The position numbers were made by a program, and so were the translations under genes. A stretch of 64,000 nt of DNA, taken from positions 21,353,501 to 21,417,500 of the forward strand of contig NC_079878.1 in NCBI RefSeq assembly GCF_029227915.1, in the 5' to 3' direction. A model generated the notes under the pieces. It was given only the letters and a program-made list of their open reading frames with translations. It did not search any database and was not told where the DNA came from. The DNA comes from Hydractinia symbiolongicarpus (lineage: Eukaryota > Cnidaria > Hydrozoa > Anthoathecata > Hydractiniidae). Below, in pieces: positions 44,801-56,812 of this stretch (position 1 is the stretch's first letter; every line of letters begins with the position of its first letter).

Positions 44801-47800
44801 AAATAGCTGCAACACCAAACTTAGGATATCCTCAAATCAAAATATTTTGCTTCTTGTCAGTTCTATATAAAAATGGCCATAAAATACCAAACTTTTGTAT
44901 TTAATGTATAATTAAGACAGTTTATACTGAAATTTTATTAATTTTCTCCACAAAACTAGCAAAAAAATTATCCCAATGTGCAGTCAATTTTTGCCCACCT
45001 GCAAACAGCCTTGCCTTAAATATAATACTATATGAGATATTATCCTAAACTTAAACATACAGGGATTATTGATGTGATCTACTCACTAACTCAATTAAAA
45101 AGACAATGTAAAAATTGATATTAAAACATAACTGTCCCATAAGATTATTTATTTAAGATTTGATTAAAGTAATCCAAGCATGAAAGTTTAAAAACATAAA
45201 CAAACTTAGGTGACTAATTATATAAACTTGTTCAATTCAAATGCAAAGGAAAAAATAACAGAAAAGAGTCCAAAATTGATTTGCATAAGCAAGTATATAC
45301 TTAAAATATAAAACCATATTGTCCTCAAACTGGCATTGTTTTTGAAGATAAAGACATGAAAAAAAAAACAAATACCAAGAGTCACATGTCAAAAGTTAAA
45401 ACATGATAAATTAAAAGAATTAATTAAAATTTAGCATATCATGTAAAAATTAACATTTGTTGCAGGATTTTATACTATTTTACATCCTAAAGTTGAATCG
45501 ATATTCTTTTTATAAAGTTATAACACAATATCAGGGTATTTACTAATGTTAAAAAATGTTTTTAACTTTGAAATATGCAATCTGCAAGGTATATATATTT
45601 TAGCATTGTGTTTGTAAATGTTATCCAAGCACTAAATTCTACAGTTAAGTAAAGACATTATCCAAAATACATTGTTTTATTAAGCAGTATTTATTACACT
45701 CTAAAATTTTTCTAAAAACAACATTAAAAAGAAAAAAAAAACTTGCAGGCCTATGCTTTATTGGGTATACAAAACTGTGCCTCTATATGTCTCTTCTTTT
45801 CCATAAGGCCTATATTTTAGCATACAAAATGACAATTGCAATTTTTAATTTGTAGTATCCCCTCCCCTTTTTATAGCTGTGAAAATATATGACATTTAAC
45901 TTACTTAAAAATCAAAAATTAAAATTATCAATGAAGTAATAAAATTAATTTTCCTTAAAAGAAATCTGACCTATATTCATATTTTACATTTGTTTTTTAA
46001 AAAACGTTCACTATAAATAAATTAAAAACAGAAGACATCTTTTACTTTATTACTTGAAAAACTATTCATCCTAATTTCTGAACAAATCTTTGTAATTCTT
46101 ACTAATAATAGAGATAAATCCCTGAGTTTGACAATTAGAGTTAAATCTCAAAAAATGTAGAACCTCGCAGCTCATCCATTCGATTTCATTTAGTGCAAGT
46201 TGTTAATAGGACAATAATTAGGATTGGAATTAGGATTGTAATGAATTTTCTGCCTGCAGCAGCAAGCGGTCTTGCCATTTTAAGATTTTTTGTTGAATGA
46301 TTCCCAAAGATGGCATTATGATTTGCAAACATGGTATTTCGATTCACAAATTGCGAATTGTGACCTGCTAATTCAAATCCCAATAATGTTTTCCTATGAC
46401 TAACCCACAATATTTATGACTTCTATTAATTTCCAAAGAAAATGTTTTTAGACACGCAAATGCCACCCCTGCTTTAAATGTTAAAAAAGGCAGATTACAG
46501 CACCATATTATAATAATTTAAATACTCACATATTAGTCAGCAAAATATAGAACTATTTTGCCCAATCTTAAGACTGATTTGGACCGGAGGGCAGTGTTGA
46601 ACTGTTTAAACTGTATAGATAATGCCCAGCCTGAAGACATGCTCTATTTTATAAACATTCCAAAGTCAAGTCAGGTTATTTAAGATATTATTTCGGTTTG
46701 TCTGTTCAGTATTCATATTACTGTGGAAATTTTATAACATGGCCATAGAAATCAGTTTCTGTTACAATGTCATGTTGCTATACTGATGAGTCTGCTGAGT
46801 CCTAAGCAAAGACGCACAGTTGAAATAATGTCTGTGATTATGTTTTTCGTCAGAATTATATGCAGGACCTTTGGAATCTTCGCACATGTAACCAAACAAG
46901 CCAATAATACAACCATTACACAACATGGCAAACACATCTATATGGAGTCAATATAGCCAACAAGTGAATACATCAACAGACTAATAAAGCAACAGAGACA
47001 ACATGACATAATGATTTAAGGGAAAAACATGCCAATAACGTCAACTTTTCATACAGAGCGGGTAAATTTTTCATGAGATCTTTGTTTTATAGCTAACTTC
47101 AAACATGACATATTAGGTACTTTTAAATGAGTTTTTGCTAATTTAGCTTTACTTTAATTCCAGTTACTTGTAATTCCTGTTTATACAAAGCATGTTCCGT
47201 GAGAGTTTGACCATGGAACATTCGTGTTTTCCCTCAACCAAAAGTGGTACTACGTAGAATTCTGGTACAGGAGAATGTGTGACATAAATAATAATAATAT
47301 ATATTACGTGGCTGGTCGGAAATGACCATCAAGTCTTTAGACAACTTTATGGTTCTTTCCACACTCTGGAGGCCAAAGAATAAAGAATAATGAATAATAT
47401 ATAAATTTGATGCATGGTTTTAAAAAATTGTAATAATAGGAAACAAACATGTGACTTCTCTTCACTTTACACTTGTTGAGCTATCTACCCCAACTGGTAA
47501 AGCAAAAAACACTTGCAAGCGCCGTAGATTAGTGGTTATAGCTCTCATACTCTGTGCGGAAGACCGGGGTTCGATTCTTCTTGACAGCGATTCAACATGG
47601 GCGAGTAAATGTTACCATAGCCCCGGGTTAACCCAAGCCATGTGAGGGAAATTGGGAAGATGGCACACTGTGTGGGCCGTTGGATGTTGCCGGGAGTTGT
47701 CTAGTAGAGCGCGGGCTCTAATTGGGTCTGCGTAGCTCAAAATGAGCATTAAATACTCTAGGACTCTCCATCTACGCCATGGCCCCTCCTGGAAATAATA

Positions 47801-48071
47801 GACAGGGTATATCCCTCGATATTTGTGAGGCTAGCCATGTAAAATATGCACATCTATCTAAGCTATTATAGCAGCTAGCTAGCTATATAGCTGTACATTA
47901 TTATTGTTGGATTTTACAGTGTGGGTAGCAGCTAAGAGATATAGCAAATATGAAAATTGGATTATATATATAAAATACAGATAAAAAATAATAACCTTCA
48001 TCCAGCTCTTGTTGAAGATCTCGAAGTTTATCCCATACATCATCGGGAAGATTAATCATTCTTTCAGCCAT
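29823..48071 (-). CDS. DIP2: disco-interacting protein 2 (DIP2) orthologue, 30 exons
   Basis: Cytosolic protein with an N-terminal DMAP1-binding region and two acyl-AMP-ligase-like domains; family members are linked to acetyl-CoA or diacylglycerol metabolism and axon patterning. Exons (minus): 48071-47996, 44664-44599, 41100-40852, 40749-40576, 39631-39353, 39236-39187, 38367-38310, 38206-38133, 38023-37900, 37232-37138, 37030-36920, 36633-36400, 36217-36115, 36009-35945, 35828-35735, 35474-35355, 35271-35157, 35045-34906, 34824-34688, 34608-34089, 33758-33097, 32934-32804, 32704-32613, 32168-32092, 31787-31617, 31516-31397, 31277-31203, 30688-30514, 30436-30313, 30075-29823. They sum to 4,764 nt, 1,587 residues, close to vertebrate DIP2. 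Seen: GDITKKGYEKKRAKLL; Ser/Pro/Arg-rich linker (to about residue 290); RVSTKIQQLLNTLK; first ligase-like domain from about residue 343 (QQIGFLLNSCGV, RSGLLGFLGPGG); second from about 962 (DPYCGLGFVLWCLS, VAEERPRIGLIQ, RTGYLGF, LRGLRYHPIDIE); end SFLADQLDPIYVAYNM. Confidence 0.97.
37285..37400 (-). repeat. dispersed repeat in a DIP2 intron
   Basis: Minus-strand copy of the family at 19975-20100, with GTCTGTCTCTGCGCAAAATG, a CACACAAAATGCAGCA block and a GTGGATTTAT end. In the intron 37233-37899. Confidence 0.6.
41101..44598 (-). other. DIP2: large DIP2 intron 2
   Basis: 3.5-kb AT-rich intron between the GDITKKGYEKKR exon and the Ser/Pro-rich exon. Holds the dispersed repeat at 43400-43740. 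No other coding sequence seen on either strand. Confidence 0.7.
43400..43740 (+). repeat. dispersed repeat, copy of the 6.9-7.2 kb element
   Basis: Begins near GAGGCCTGGGACGAGTAAGC and ends near CCTTGGGTTTCC. Ordered block similarity to the minus strand of 6940-7200. The copies differ by point changes and indels, so the family is old or diverged. Confidence 0.75.
46240..46400 (-). repeat. degenerate dispersed repeat, also at 56100-56190
   Basis: Shares GTTGAATGATTCCCAAAGATGG / GTTGAATAATTCACAAAGACGG-like block, then CATTWYGATTTGCAAAC and a tail of RATTTGCRAAT-like sequence with 56100-56190. The frame at 46186-46410 is likely repeat. Confidence 0.45.
47512..47850 (+). mobile_element. tRNA-derived SINE candidate
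   Basis: The head looks like a tRNA: TAGATTAGTGGTTATAG (A-box-like) followed 34 bp later by GGGGTTCGATTCTT (good B box). A GC-richer body of about 270 bp, unlike the AT-rich surroundings, follows, ending near AGGCTAGCCATGTAAAATAT. There is no CCA-stem pairing of the 5' end with the sequence after the T arm, so it is not a plain tRNA gene. Lies in DIP2 intron 1. Confidence 0.65.
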
Positions 48072-48669
48072 ACCTTATTTTTTTACTTTAAGCCAGCTAG
48101 CTAATTATAATCGTATTTATAGATATCATATCCCTACTCATTGTTTAAGAAAACCACTAAATAGACCCTTGCTAATTAGGTTCAACTATATATATGATAT
48201 AGACGAAAAATCAAAACACACTTTTCAATGGAAATTTTCCCTGATAACTTTTTGACAATGTTTTTGTCAAGATCTTTCGGTATTGTTGAAAAGTTGGCTT
48301 TTGCACTAAAATATTAAATACTATAGTTCCAATAACGATTTACCAAGTTTATTTTCCGGCCAACCATAATCGAAGTCTGCATTCACAGGAGCTTTATTTC
48401 TGACACCATATAAGTTTATTAGTTTCTTTTATTTTTTAAAATTCTGTTTTTCTTGCAGGAACTAGCAAATTCTTGGTTGCCATGTGTCACCACTGGACGA
48501 CAAAAACTTTTTTTCGAATAAGAATCTTTATAGCTGCCTTTGATGATGATTATGTAAGGGAAGGTATTTTTAAGATCCACGCTTTTAAAAAATCAAAAAA
48601 TCAGTGCGTGAAATTGCTGAAGTCAAGGAAGAGCCACCGTTCCAGCCTAAGCTTCACGAGTCAACCGTG
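48072..48669. promoter_or_regulatory. probable bidirectional promoter, DIP2 and the WD40 gene
   Basis: About 600 bp separate the DIP2 start codon (minus, 48071) from the first ATG proposed for the WD40 gene (plus, 48670). I see no clear TATA box that decides a start. The role is inferred from head-to-head layout only. Confidence 0.4.
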
Positions 48670-51600
48670 ATGGATGTGTTCAGCCATAATGGCAGCCATA
48701 GTGGTGTTGTAGCACAACAAGAACTTGTTTCTCGACTCAACTATTCTAAAGTAATTGTTATCGTTGCATGTATTGTGTTTTCTAAATATTCTAACTTCTA
48801 ATTTCTAAATACAAATACCATTATTTCAACTTAGCTAGCTACCAAGCTAAATACAATTAGCTAGCTAGGTAGCTAAAATATATTGTTGTTGGAACAAACA
48901 CAGTTCAGGATAAACGTAGCTTACAGATTTGGAAATGTTCTGCCCAGATTGCGAAAAAGGCCTGTTTATAAACAGACAGCCCAATTATGTACCAATAGCC
49001 CGAATATGTTTTTTTGCCCTAATTATGCCGTGGGTGACCACCAGATTATGAACTGGCATTGTCACAAATGATATAAAAGCCAGTTGGCCGCGATAACGTA
49101 AAAGTGTCGCACATAAGCCGGCCTGCCTTGATTTTGTTCGTTCTCTAAGTCTCAATTATTATTAGACTGTCGCAAATATGCCAGCCTGCCCCGCTTATGT
49201 ACGTTTTATAAGTGCCAAATATTTTTTTACTGTCGTACATAAGCCAGCCTGTCCTGATAATATTGCCTGATTTTCTGCCCTGTTTATAAACAGGGCAAGC
49301 TGCCGTATATAATCCGGGCAGCGTTCATAATCCGGTAGAACAGAAACAGTTTCCCTGTTGAGAAACAGTTTCCATTTTCAGCAACATTTTTTGTGTCAAA
49401 TAAAAAATGGTTTCTGAATAAGCTTTATGACAACGAATTAAAACAGCAAGTGTTAATGTATTTTTTTGTAATTGGTTTTTGATTTAATTGATGAACTAAT
49501 ACGGTCTTTGTTGTTTTACAATAGAAGTCATCTATCATGGACACCATGGTGTAATGTTTGTGTAGTCCACGGTGGTTTGTGCGTAACATGAAATAAACAC
49601 GAACCACGATGTTAACAAACCTTTTTGCAGTACTGTAGTAAAACTATTATCTTCTCTATTTAACAGCAGACTTTATCAATTGTGGTGTCAGTCTTTTTTG
49701 TTCACCTAATATCTTCAATCATTGTGGTCTGTTGTTTATGTATTTTGCCTGTGCGTATGCTTGCGCATGTCCATTATTCTCAATGCAAAATCAAAACATC
49801 GCGTCAATCTGCAACTCATCTATATATCTATATATAAATTTATGTTTTTCATTCCATCTTTCTTTGCTTTTTCAGGCCTTGACATAAATTGCGAGCGCTC
49901 TCACCTAAATGTTTGTTGCCCAATATTTGTAAATTTTTAAAAAAATATACAACAATTTTTTCTTCAATTTGTCACTAGAAGTACTTCCATTACTTTGTGC
50001 AACATTAAAAATCAGCATAACGAGGGATGTGTTTTCTGTAGCAAGGTATAACAAAAAAAACATGTCTATTATAAAAATTATACATCCTCCAAAGTCCCAT
50101 GAGAAGTGTGAGTTTACCATACTGTTTTTAGATCAATGATGACTTTCAAATGTTTACTAAAGTTTGTAGGTGTAAGGTGTTGTAGGTGTTGTATGGTAAA
50201 AAAGACAATATATAGGGAAAAATGGCTATAATAAAGTTCCCAGACTTTTTAGAAACATGAAATCAAAAAGGCACTTTTAGTTTATATTATTATGTGTGTC
50301 CATTGCTCTAACACAAAACCAAAACAATGTGTTCCATGGATAGTGATATTAATGAAAATTATGGGTGGCAATATTATATTTATCAAATTAGAGTCACAGT
50401 CTTGTCATTCTCTATGGCTCAGATAGAATTTGGTATGCTGTTTCAAAGTAATAATATAATAATATGAATATATATTAATATCTTTTTTTATTGATTTATC
50501 CACACAGAAAAAAATTGTATGTTAGAAAAAATGTTAGGGGTGTGATGACTGGCATTATTACTAAACTTGAGTCACTCATCAGACATGCAGCACTTAAAAT
50601 AAAAATTTTATACCTGGCAGTCGCCGTTACAACAAAAAATTTAAAATATAACCAGTCAAGTAAATTATCATTATTTCAAAACATATGAAATTCTGTTTGT
50701 TAAAATAATAATATGACATTGATACTTCATTTAAAAATTGAATGTGCAATTTTTTAAGGTGTAAAATATCTAGATACACGAGTTAATTTGCTATGGTTTT
50801 AATTATAGTGTCAAAATTATTATATAATTTCTCCTTTTCCAGTAAGTTTGGGAAGTGATATTTGCAGTCATTTTCATTAGTGTAAAGTTTCATTGTAAAA
50901 TGTAATAATTTATGCTATTTTTTAACTGAAATCAAGAAAGCAGGATAGCTTTTTTAAAAGTTTGTTTGATAGTATTAACCTTTTATCAGGGATCTGTTAT
51001 AAATAAAACATATATATAACACTTTTTTATAAATCACATTTCTTTTAGTTCCACGTAGTGTTGATTGTTTATTTGCTTAGAGTTTTGAAGTTTATACACT
51101 TCATCATAAACAGTGTGTTTTTTCGTTGTGTGAATTTTTGGAGCATTCTTTCACTCTTGGAAAGCCAGATTAGTTACCTTTCAATATGACTGTTCATATT
51201 TATGCAGCTGTTATATGGTGTGTACTATAAAGACAGCATGTCTAAATAATTTGCCTATAAAGGATTTATCATGGCTTATTCTGAATTTTTCCCCCATTTT
51301 CCCCATAATTTAATTCCCCTTAAAACCTTTTTAAAATTCTAGCCCTGTTGATTTAGTGGTAATGCCTTCTTTAGTAAATCACAACAGGTGCGGATTTGAA
51401 GTCTTAGGAGCATTTTAAAAAATCAACGTGCAAGGGCTGGGCCAGATTTGGTTCACTACCAAGGTCCATCACCAAAATAAATCATGTGAAGCAGGGTGGT
51501 GAAATCAAATCTAAAACCTTTCGAATAACAGCTGTGTTGATTTAGCTGTTCTTTAGATGTTCTATGAAAAAAACACAAAACGTATAAGCATACAAATATG

Positions 51601-54499
51601 TTTAAAAGCATGAAAACATTTCTAGTGGTATATACAGGTTTTTATAGGCAATTTTTAATTTCAGCTTTACACCTTATACTGCCGTAATATTAAATTTACA
51701 AAAACAGAACAAAACAAACCCTTTTTAATGTTTTGAAGAACAGTTTCTTATAGGTGGCTGTTTAGATTAAACAGTTTTATTAGATTATTCAGGTTCATTC
51801 CTGTTTTATGCTGCACCGACCCAGGGATTAAAAAATCACTATAGGTATGCACCTACATTGCTTGGTTTAAAAACATACATCATGGGTTAATATCTACATT
51901 ATTAAAATAGCTTATTTTAATGTACGCTACATATTTTACATATCACAAGAAAATACTTCTCCACAACGTTCATAATATAATTTTAAATAACTTTCTTTTT
52001 TACAATTAATTTGTTGCAGTTTCATCTTTTGAGTTTTATTTAATTCCAGAAAAATATATAGGAATGTTTTTATTTAAAATAGAAAAAATGTTATACATTG
52101 TTATTTTTTTTTTATTCTAGCATCCTGGTTCTCGACCTTAAAATGTGTACTATATGTAACTGTCAACAAACAAACATGGGGAAAAGTAATTTGTCAAACC
52201 TTTGTGACAACTCCCTGCTTTTCTTGACAATTTTACTTGTCAATTAGAAACAATGTTGATGTAATGTTTAAAAGCATATTTACTGTATCCTTTTTTAGCA
52301 TTCAGGTTCATCTGCTTGCTTTATCAAATATTTAAGGGTGAAAATAAATTAACACACACCATTTGAGAGATGGACATTAGACAAAAAACTCAAAAAGATT
52401 AAAATCCCAAATCCCAAATTACTTTACAACTCTTAAATTAATCATATCATAAATTTAAAGAATGTCAAGACATTTGGCATATTTTAAAAATTTATATCCT
52501 GCCCTGTTTTTTAAACATATCCCTTGGGCTAGCTAGTAGTTTATTCACCTAATGACACCTTAATGCTTGTGGAGATGGCCTTAAAATTGAACATTCTATT
52601 ACAGACTCTCCTCCACAGAGTATATTTTTTATTATTTTTAGTGTGTCTGAGATACTTGACACTTTGTATAGGGCTTGTAAAATAGTTTTTATTAATTCAT
52701 GACCTAATAAATTTAACTCGTCATCAGAGTTTAGCAATTTTTTAAAAATTTTGATGTCATAACAAACTTGCAGATATTTATATGTGAAAAGAAACTGCTT
52801 GTTTATTCTTACAATCTATTGTACATATTTCTATATCTCAACATTCTTGTAAACATTCTTATTTGCATTCTGAAGTCAAATTGTTGTATGCATACATATT
52901 AGATGTCTTGCATTATTTTTATTGATCAAGATTGTTAAAATTGTTGTGTTTTGATTTAAAAAAGCAGTATATATATAATAATTAAAAATATATCAAAGAT
53001 TTTCTGGCAGCAGATAGTCTTATTAAGTCTTATTTTTAGACAATTTAGGTACTGTAAAAAATAATATTTTTAACAGTACCAATAGTATGTGTTTGTAAAA
53101 GAATTTGTTTTTCTACCCTTTTGTGCAATTGTAAGAAGCTTAAAAAAGATAAAATATTGTTTGATAGATTTATAGGTTATATTTATAGGTTTTCAAAATA
53201 TGTAAATGATGTATTACCCTATACCTGCTGTTATTGCCAATTCTATGCATGTTTTTTTTATATAATTTTTAGTACATAAACATGGATTTACCATCTGATG
53301 CCATAGTTGTACGAGAGTTGGAATCATCGCCTTCAGTTAAGCTGAAATCACAAACTTTACGGGAACAAAATGGGTCAGCTAGCTCTCCAGCAAATAGTAC
53401 CAGATCTTTATTTGTTGGAAAGGCACACCCTTCTCCGCCACCTATTCACACTAACTACTCAGTACCCAATTTATCTTCCCTTTCACCTGGGTATATGTCA
53501 CAGGTGAGTCGTAGCATGGAGAGACTCACTTTGCAACCGGGAAGAAAAGATTCTGGAAATTTAGCTCATTTAACTGGACATATAACATCTGTGCCACAGA
53601 TTCTTCTAAAAAATAAGAAAAGTTTAGATGAAGAGTCAAAAGTTTTATCTGTAGATTGGTGCTTCGACTCAAAACACTTAGTCACAAGTTTACAAAGTGG
53701 TCATTTGTGTATTTGGGATACTATGGCAAAGGAAAGAGTTCAAATAATACAGACCCCTTGTACATGGGTTTTTGCAGTCTCATATTCGCCAAGTCAAAAT
53801 TTTGTAGCAGCTGGTGGTTTAGATAGTAAATGTGACTTGTATAAACTTCCCAGAGGTAAGCAGACAACCATTGAAAGTCTGCATGTTGCACAACACCAAA
53901 GTTACGTTCTTGATTGTTCGTTCACAACTTCAGATCATCAGATACTCACTGCCAGCAGTGACTCAACATGTGCTCTGTGGGATGTTGAATCTGCACAAAT
54001 GATCAGAGAATTTAAGGGCCATTCCTCAGATGTCAGAAGTCTTGATTTTCAAAAGTCGACAGGATATTGCTTTCTTAGTGGTTCTGCAGATAAACAATTA
54101 GGATTATGGGATATGCGCACAGGTAACTGTGTGCAATCATTTTTAACTCATACAGATGAAGTTAACCAGGTTAGGTTTTTCCCTAACGGAGAGGCACTAG
54201 CTTCTGTTTCTGACGACATGACTTGTAGACTTTTTGATTTACGAATGGACGTAGAGATTGCTATATATAAAAGAAACAGTGTACTTTTTCCAGCATGTTC
54301 CCTGGATTTTTCATTAAACGGAAGGTTGTTATTTGTTGGCTACAGTGATCATTCATTTCATGTATGGGACACACTAAAGAGTGCACATTGTGGTTCCATG
54401 TATTCCCATGAGAACAAAGTAAACTGTCTAAAACTTTCTCCTGATGGTTCCTGTTTGGCCACAGGGAGTTGGGATCAAACTGTGAAGCTATGGTCTTAG
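48670..54499 (+). CDS. G-protein beta-5-like WD40 protein
   Basis: A seven-bladed WD40 protein closest in my recollection to G-beta-5, the beta subunit that pairs with GGL-domain RGS proteins. The certain part is one frame, 53282-54499 (405 residues). Seen: VLSVDWCFDS, TPCTWVFAVSYSPS, GGLDSKCDLYKL, ILTASSDSTCALWDVES, SGSADKQLGLWDMRTG, SVSDDMTCRLFDLRMD, CSLDFSLNGRLLFVGYSD, ATGSWDQTVKLWS; TPCTW, GGLD-KC and the SLDFS-GRLLF-GY blade are characteristic of G-beta-5. An acceptor (TTTTTAG) precedes the frame at 53270. A 5' exon 48670-48750 splices in phase to 53271 and would add about 30 residues, but its donor (GTAATT) is weak, so the start may be 53282. The first 110 residues or so are Ser/Pro-rich rather than the coiled coil of classical G-beta. 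The propeller has no introns. Confidence 0.85.
48934..49341. mobile_element. TIR-bearing element with internal 60-bp degenerate repeats
   Basis: Starts GTTCTGCCCAGATT and ends AATCCGGTAGAAC (imperfect inverted termini). CCTGTTTATAAACAG palindromes sit near both ends, and three copies of GTCGYACATAAGCCRGCCTG-like sequence are spaced about 60 bp apart inside. Non-coding, in the intron before the WD40 coding exon. Confidence 0.6.
49342..53270 (+). other. putative 5' intron of the WD40 gene
   Basis: AT-rich, no exon seen. A SINE-like fragment with a tRNA-type A/B-box pair may lie at 51340-51400, too degenerate to call. Confidence 0.4.
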
Positions 54500-54576
54500 T
54501 TGTTTTCAATTTTTTTTATTTTTTTTTATTTTTACTTTAAATTGTCTTTATGTCAATATTGAAGTTCAATATTGCT

Positions 54577-54582
54577 AATAAA
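54577..54582 (+). terminator. polyadenylation signal of the WD40 gene
   Basis: AATAAA 78 bp after the stop codon. Confidence 0.55.
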
Positions 54583-54599
54583 TACAGTCACCCTGAAAC

Positions 54600-56797
54600 A
54601 CTATTCACCAAAATTTTCAATATTGAATATAATTCTATTTTGACTTCCTCTAATTAGAATTTCCCAATGTCCGAGGCCAATCTAGGGAATTATTTTGGAC
54701 ATTGGGACATTTTTTATAATTTATGATCAGTAAAATCCTTAAAAATTCCAAAGAAACAAGAAATTTCTCATTTTATTTTAAATTTCTCTCTATTTTGGGT
54801 GCTAAAATTTAATGTTGACAAAATTGATATACCAATGTCTAAATTAACCTGGATCAGTTCCCTGACTGCCTTTTTCTTTCTTTTTTTTAAAAAGTAACAC
54901 TTAAAAAACATTTAACTTTCACTATTGCTTTATACAAGTTTGGCTGTATAATGTGTTCTCTATGAAGTGTGATTTTTAAAAGAAACACACTACAGATTTG
55001 GAGGAACATTTCAAGGCTGTGTAGATATCTTGACTTTAGTAACTTGTAATTTGATTACACTGATATTTAATTTGCTATGTTCTGTTTATTTTGAATCCAT
55101 ACATTAATTTTTTTAAAGATATTGAAATTTGTCCATTAATCTTAAGAAAGCATATCTAAAGTCATCTTTTTACCAGTGGTGTCTTTGCAGTTTCATCTTT
55201 GTTATTCTGACTAGTTCTAAAGTTCTCATTATGATTCAATCATATGCATATAAATACAGCCTTTCTAATTTCAATTTATTTAACGATTTACTTGCTTAAT
55301 GTCAGCAAACTTGTCTTTCGTGTGTGATTTGTTTTGTGATATCACATTCCAAGAAAATGATTTACCAGTAAATTTAGTGAGAAAATGAGAGAAAACTTTA
55401 GAGTGCTGACATGAATTAGAAAGGCACGTCTTTTGGGTAAATGTTTTTTTATACACAAAACATGAAAGAATAGTATATATATTCTTTGTGTCCTTGCTGG
55501 CAAAGACTAAATTTATGAAAGCACATCAGAACCATTTTGAAATATATATACATATTATATATATATATATGATGTATTGATATATATCAAGTTTTGTAGT
55601 AAGAGTTCATGTTGTAATTAATGTCGATTTATTTTTGTTGTATTTCTTTCTAATTTAAATCAAGCTTTTCCTGGGCCTGCTAAGAGCTTTACCCTTCTTG
55701 TTGAGGAAAGGAATATAGAATAAAATGTCAAATGTCAAATTTAAGATGCTTTGAAATAATTGAAATAATTTTTTAACTGTTCCTATTTCAGCTTAATATT
55801 TTTGTTTTTGTTAAAATTATAAGCAAATAATGTCTTGTTTCTTTCCAAGACAGTGTTGTGCGGGTTGTTAAAAATAATTTACTTATTATTTCTTAATAAC
55901 TGTAACTTGTATTGCTCCGTGTAAACCATAAGTAAGTAAGTCATCTCACAATATTTCAAATACATCAAATACAAAATATAAATAAATTAGATATCCTAAG
56001 TTTTACAAACACAAAATTTATTTAACAGATTTATAACAAAGAGTTCGAATTAGAAATGTAAATTCGGTTCGCACAAAATTGCTTACTGGAGAGAAGAAAA
56101 CCTGGAATTTGCAATTCTAATGTTTTCTTTGTTGAATAATTCACAAAGACGGCATTTCGATTTGCAAACTGTGATACACAATTTTGGGCTATTTCTAAAA
56201 TATTGGTTAGTTGTTTGCCAAAGTTGTATTTTGATGTTAATTCTCCCTTGGGTGCAGTTGATCCTAAAAAATAGCAGGGGAAAATAATTAAGGCATAAAC
56301 CTTGTCCTGACCTGTTAAATATTTAAATATTTGAAACTTTGTTTTTCGTGTTTAAAAGTCTAGCCAAAAATGTTTTAGTTTGCCAAGTGACCATATCTTG
56401 TTTTTTGAACTACAGCAAACAACAAATTATTGAAGGAATGTAGATTGGTTAATGCAATATTAAATTTCTTTCATGTTTTCCACGGAGGAAAAGTAAAAAA
56501 AGAAAAGTCAAAAAATTTTTGTAATAATGGTCAGAATTATGATAAACAAACTTTTAAATGCAGCTAGGCTTTAGTGACATAGATACCTGCATAAAATGTT
56601 ATCTGCTTAATTGAGGCGCTATGCTTGTTGAAGTTTTTGAGCAAAGTATGTCTATATAATAGCTGGGGATGTTGTAAATAAAATAGCTAATCTACATTTA
56701 AATATGGTAAAATCAGTAGAGTCAAATACAGCAATGAAAGAAATAACACTAGGATTATTATTATAACAAATTCTGCATTTTTTTTACATGGGTTTAG
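54600..56797. other. spacer between the WD40 gene and ANAPC4
   Basis: AT-rich. Holds a 10-bp-arm hairpin (CCCAATGTCC, 54663-54706), an (AT)n run at about 55540-55590 and the degenerate repeat at 56100-56190. No exon seen; a 5' exon of ANAPC4 may lie here because an acceptor-like TTTAG ends at 56797. Confidence 0.45.
56100..56190. repeat. degenerate dispersed repeat, partner of 46240-46400
   Basis: GTTGAATAATTCACAAAGAC followed by GGCATTTCGATTTGCAAAC, matching the block in DIP2 intron 1. Confidence 0.45.
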
Positions 56798-56812
56798 GTG
56801 CTTTTCTTCATA

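Larger units (their letters stand above)
44665..47995 (-). other. DIP2: large DIP2 intron 1
   Basis: 3.3-kb first intron. Contains a degenerate repeat at about 46240-46400, a tRNA-derived SINE candidate at 47512-47850 and an AGCTAGCTA-rich patch at 47870-47895. No exon seen. Confidence 0.6.

Noticed and set aside
46186-46410. 74-codon minus-strand frame
   Set aside because: It overlaps a repeat shared with 56.1 kb and lies inside DIP2 intron 1.
47512-47585. Functional tRNA gene
   Set aside because: A/B-box-like blocks are present but the acceptor stem does not pair and a SINE-like body follows.
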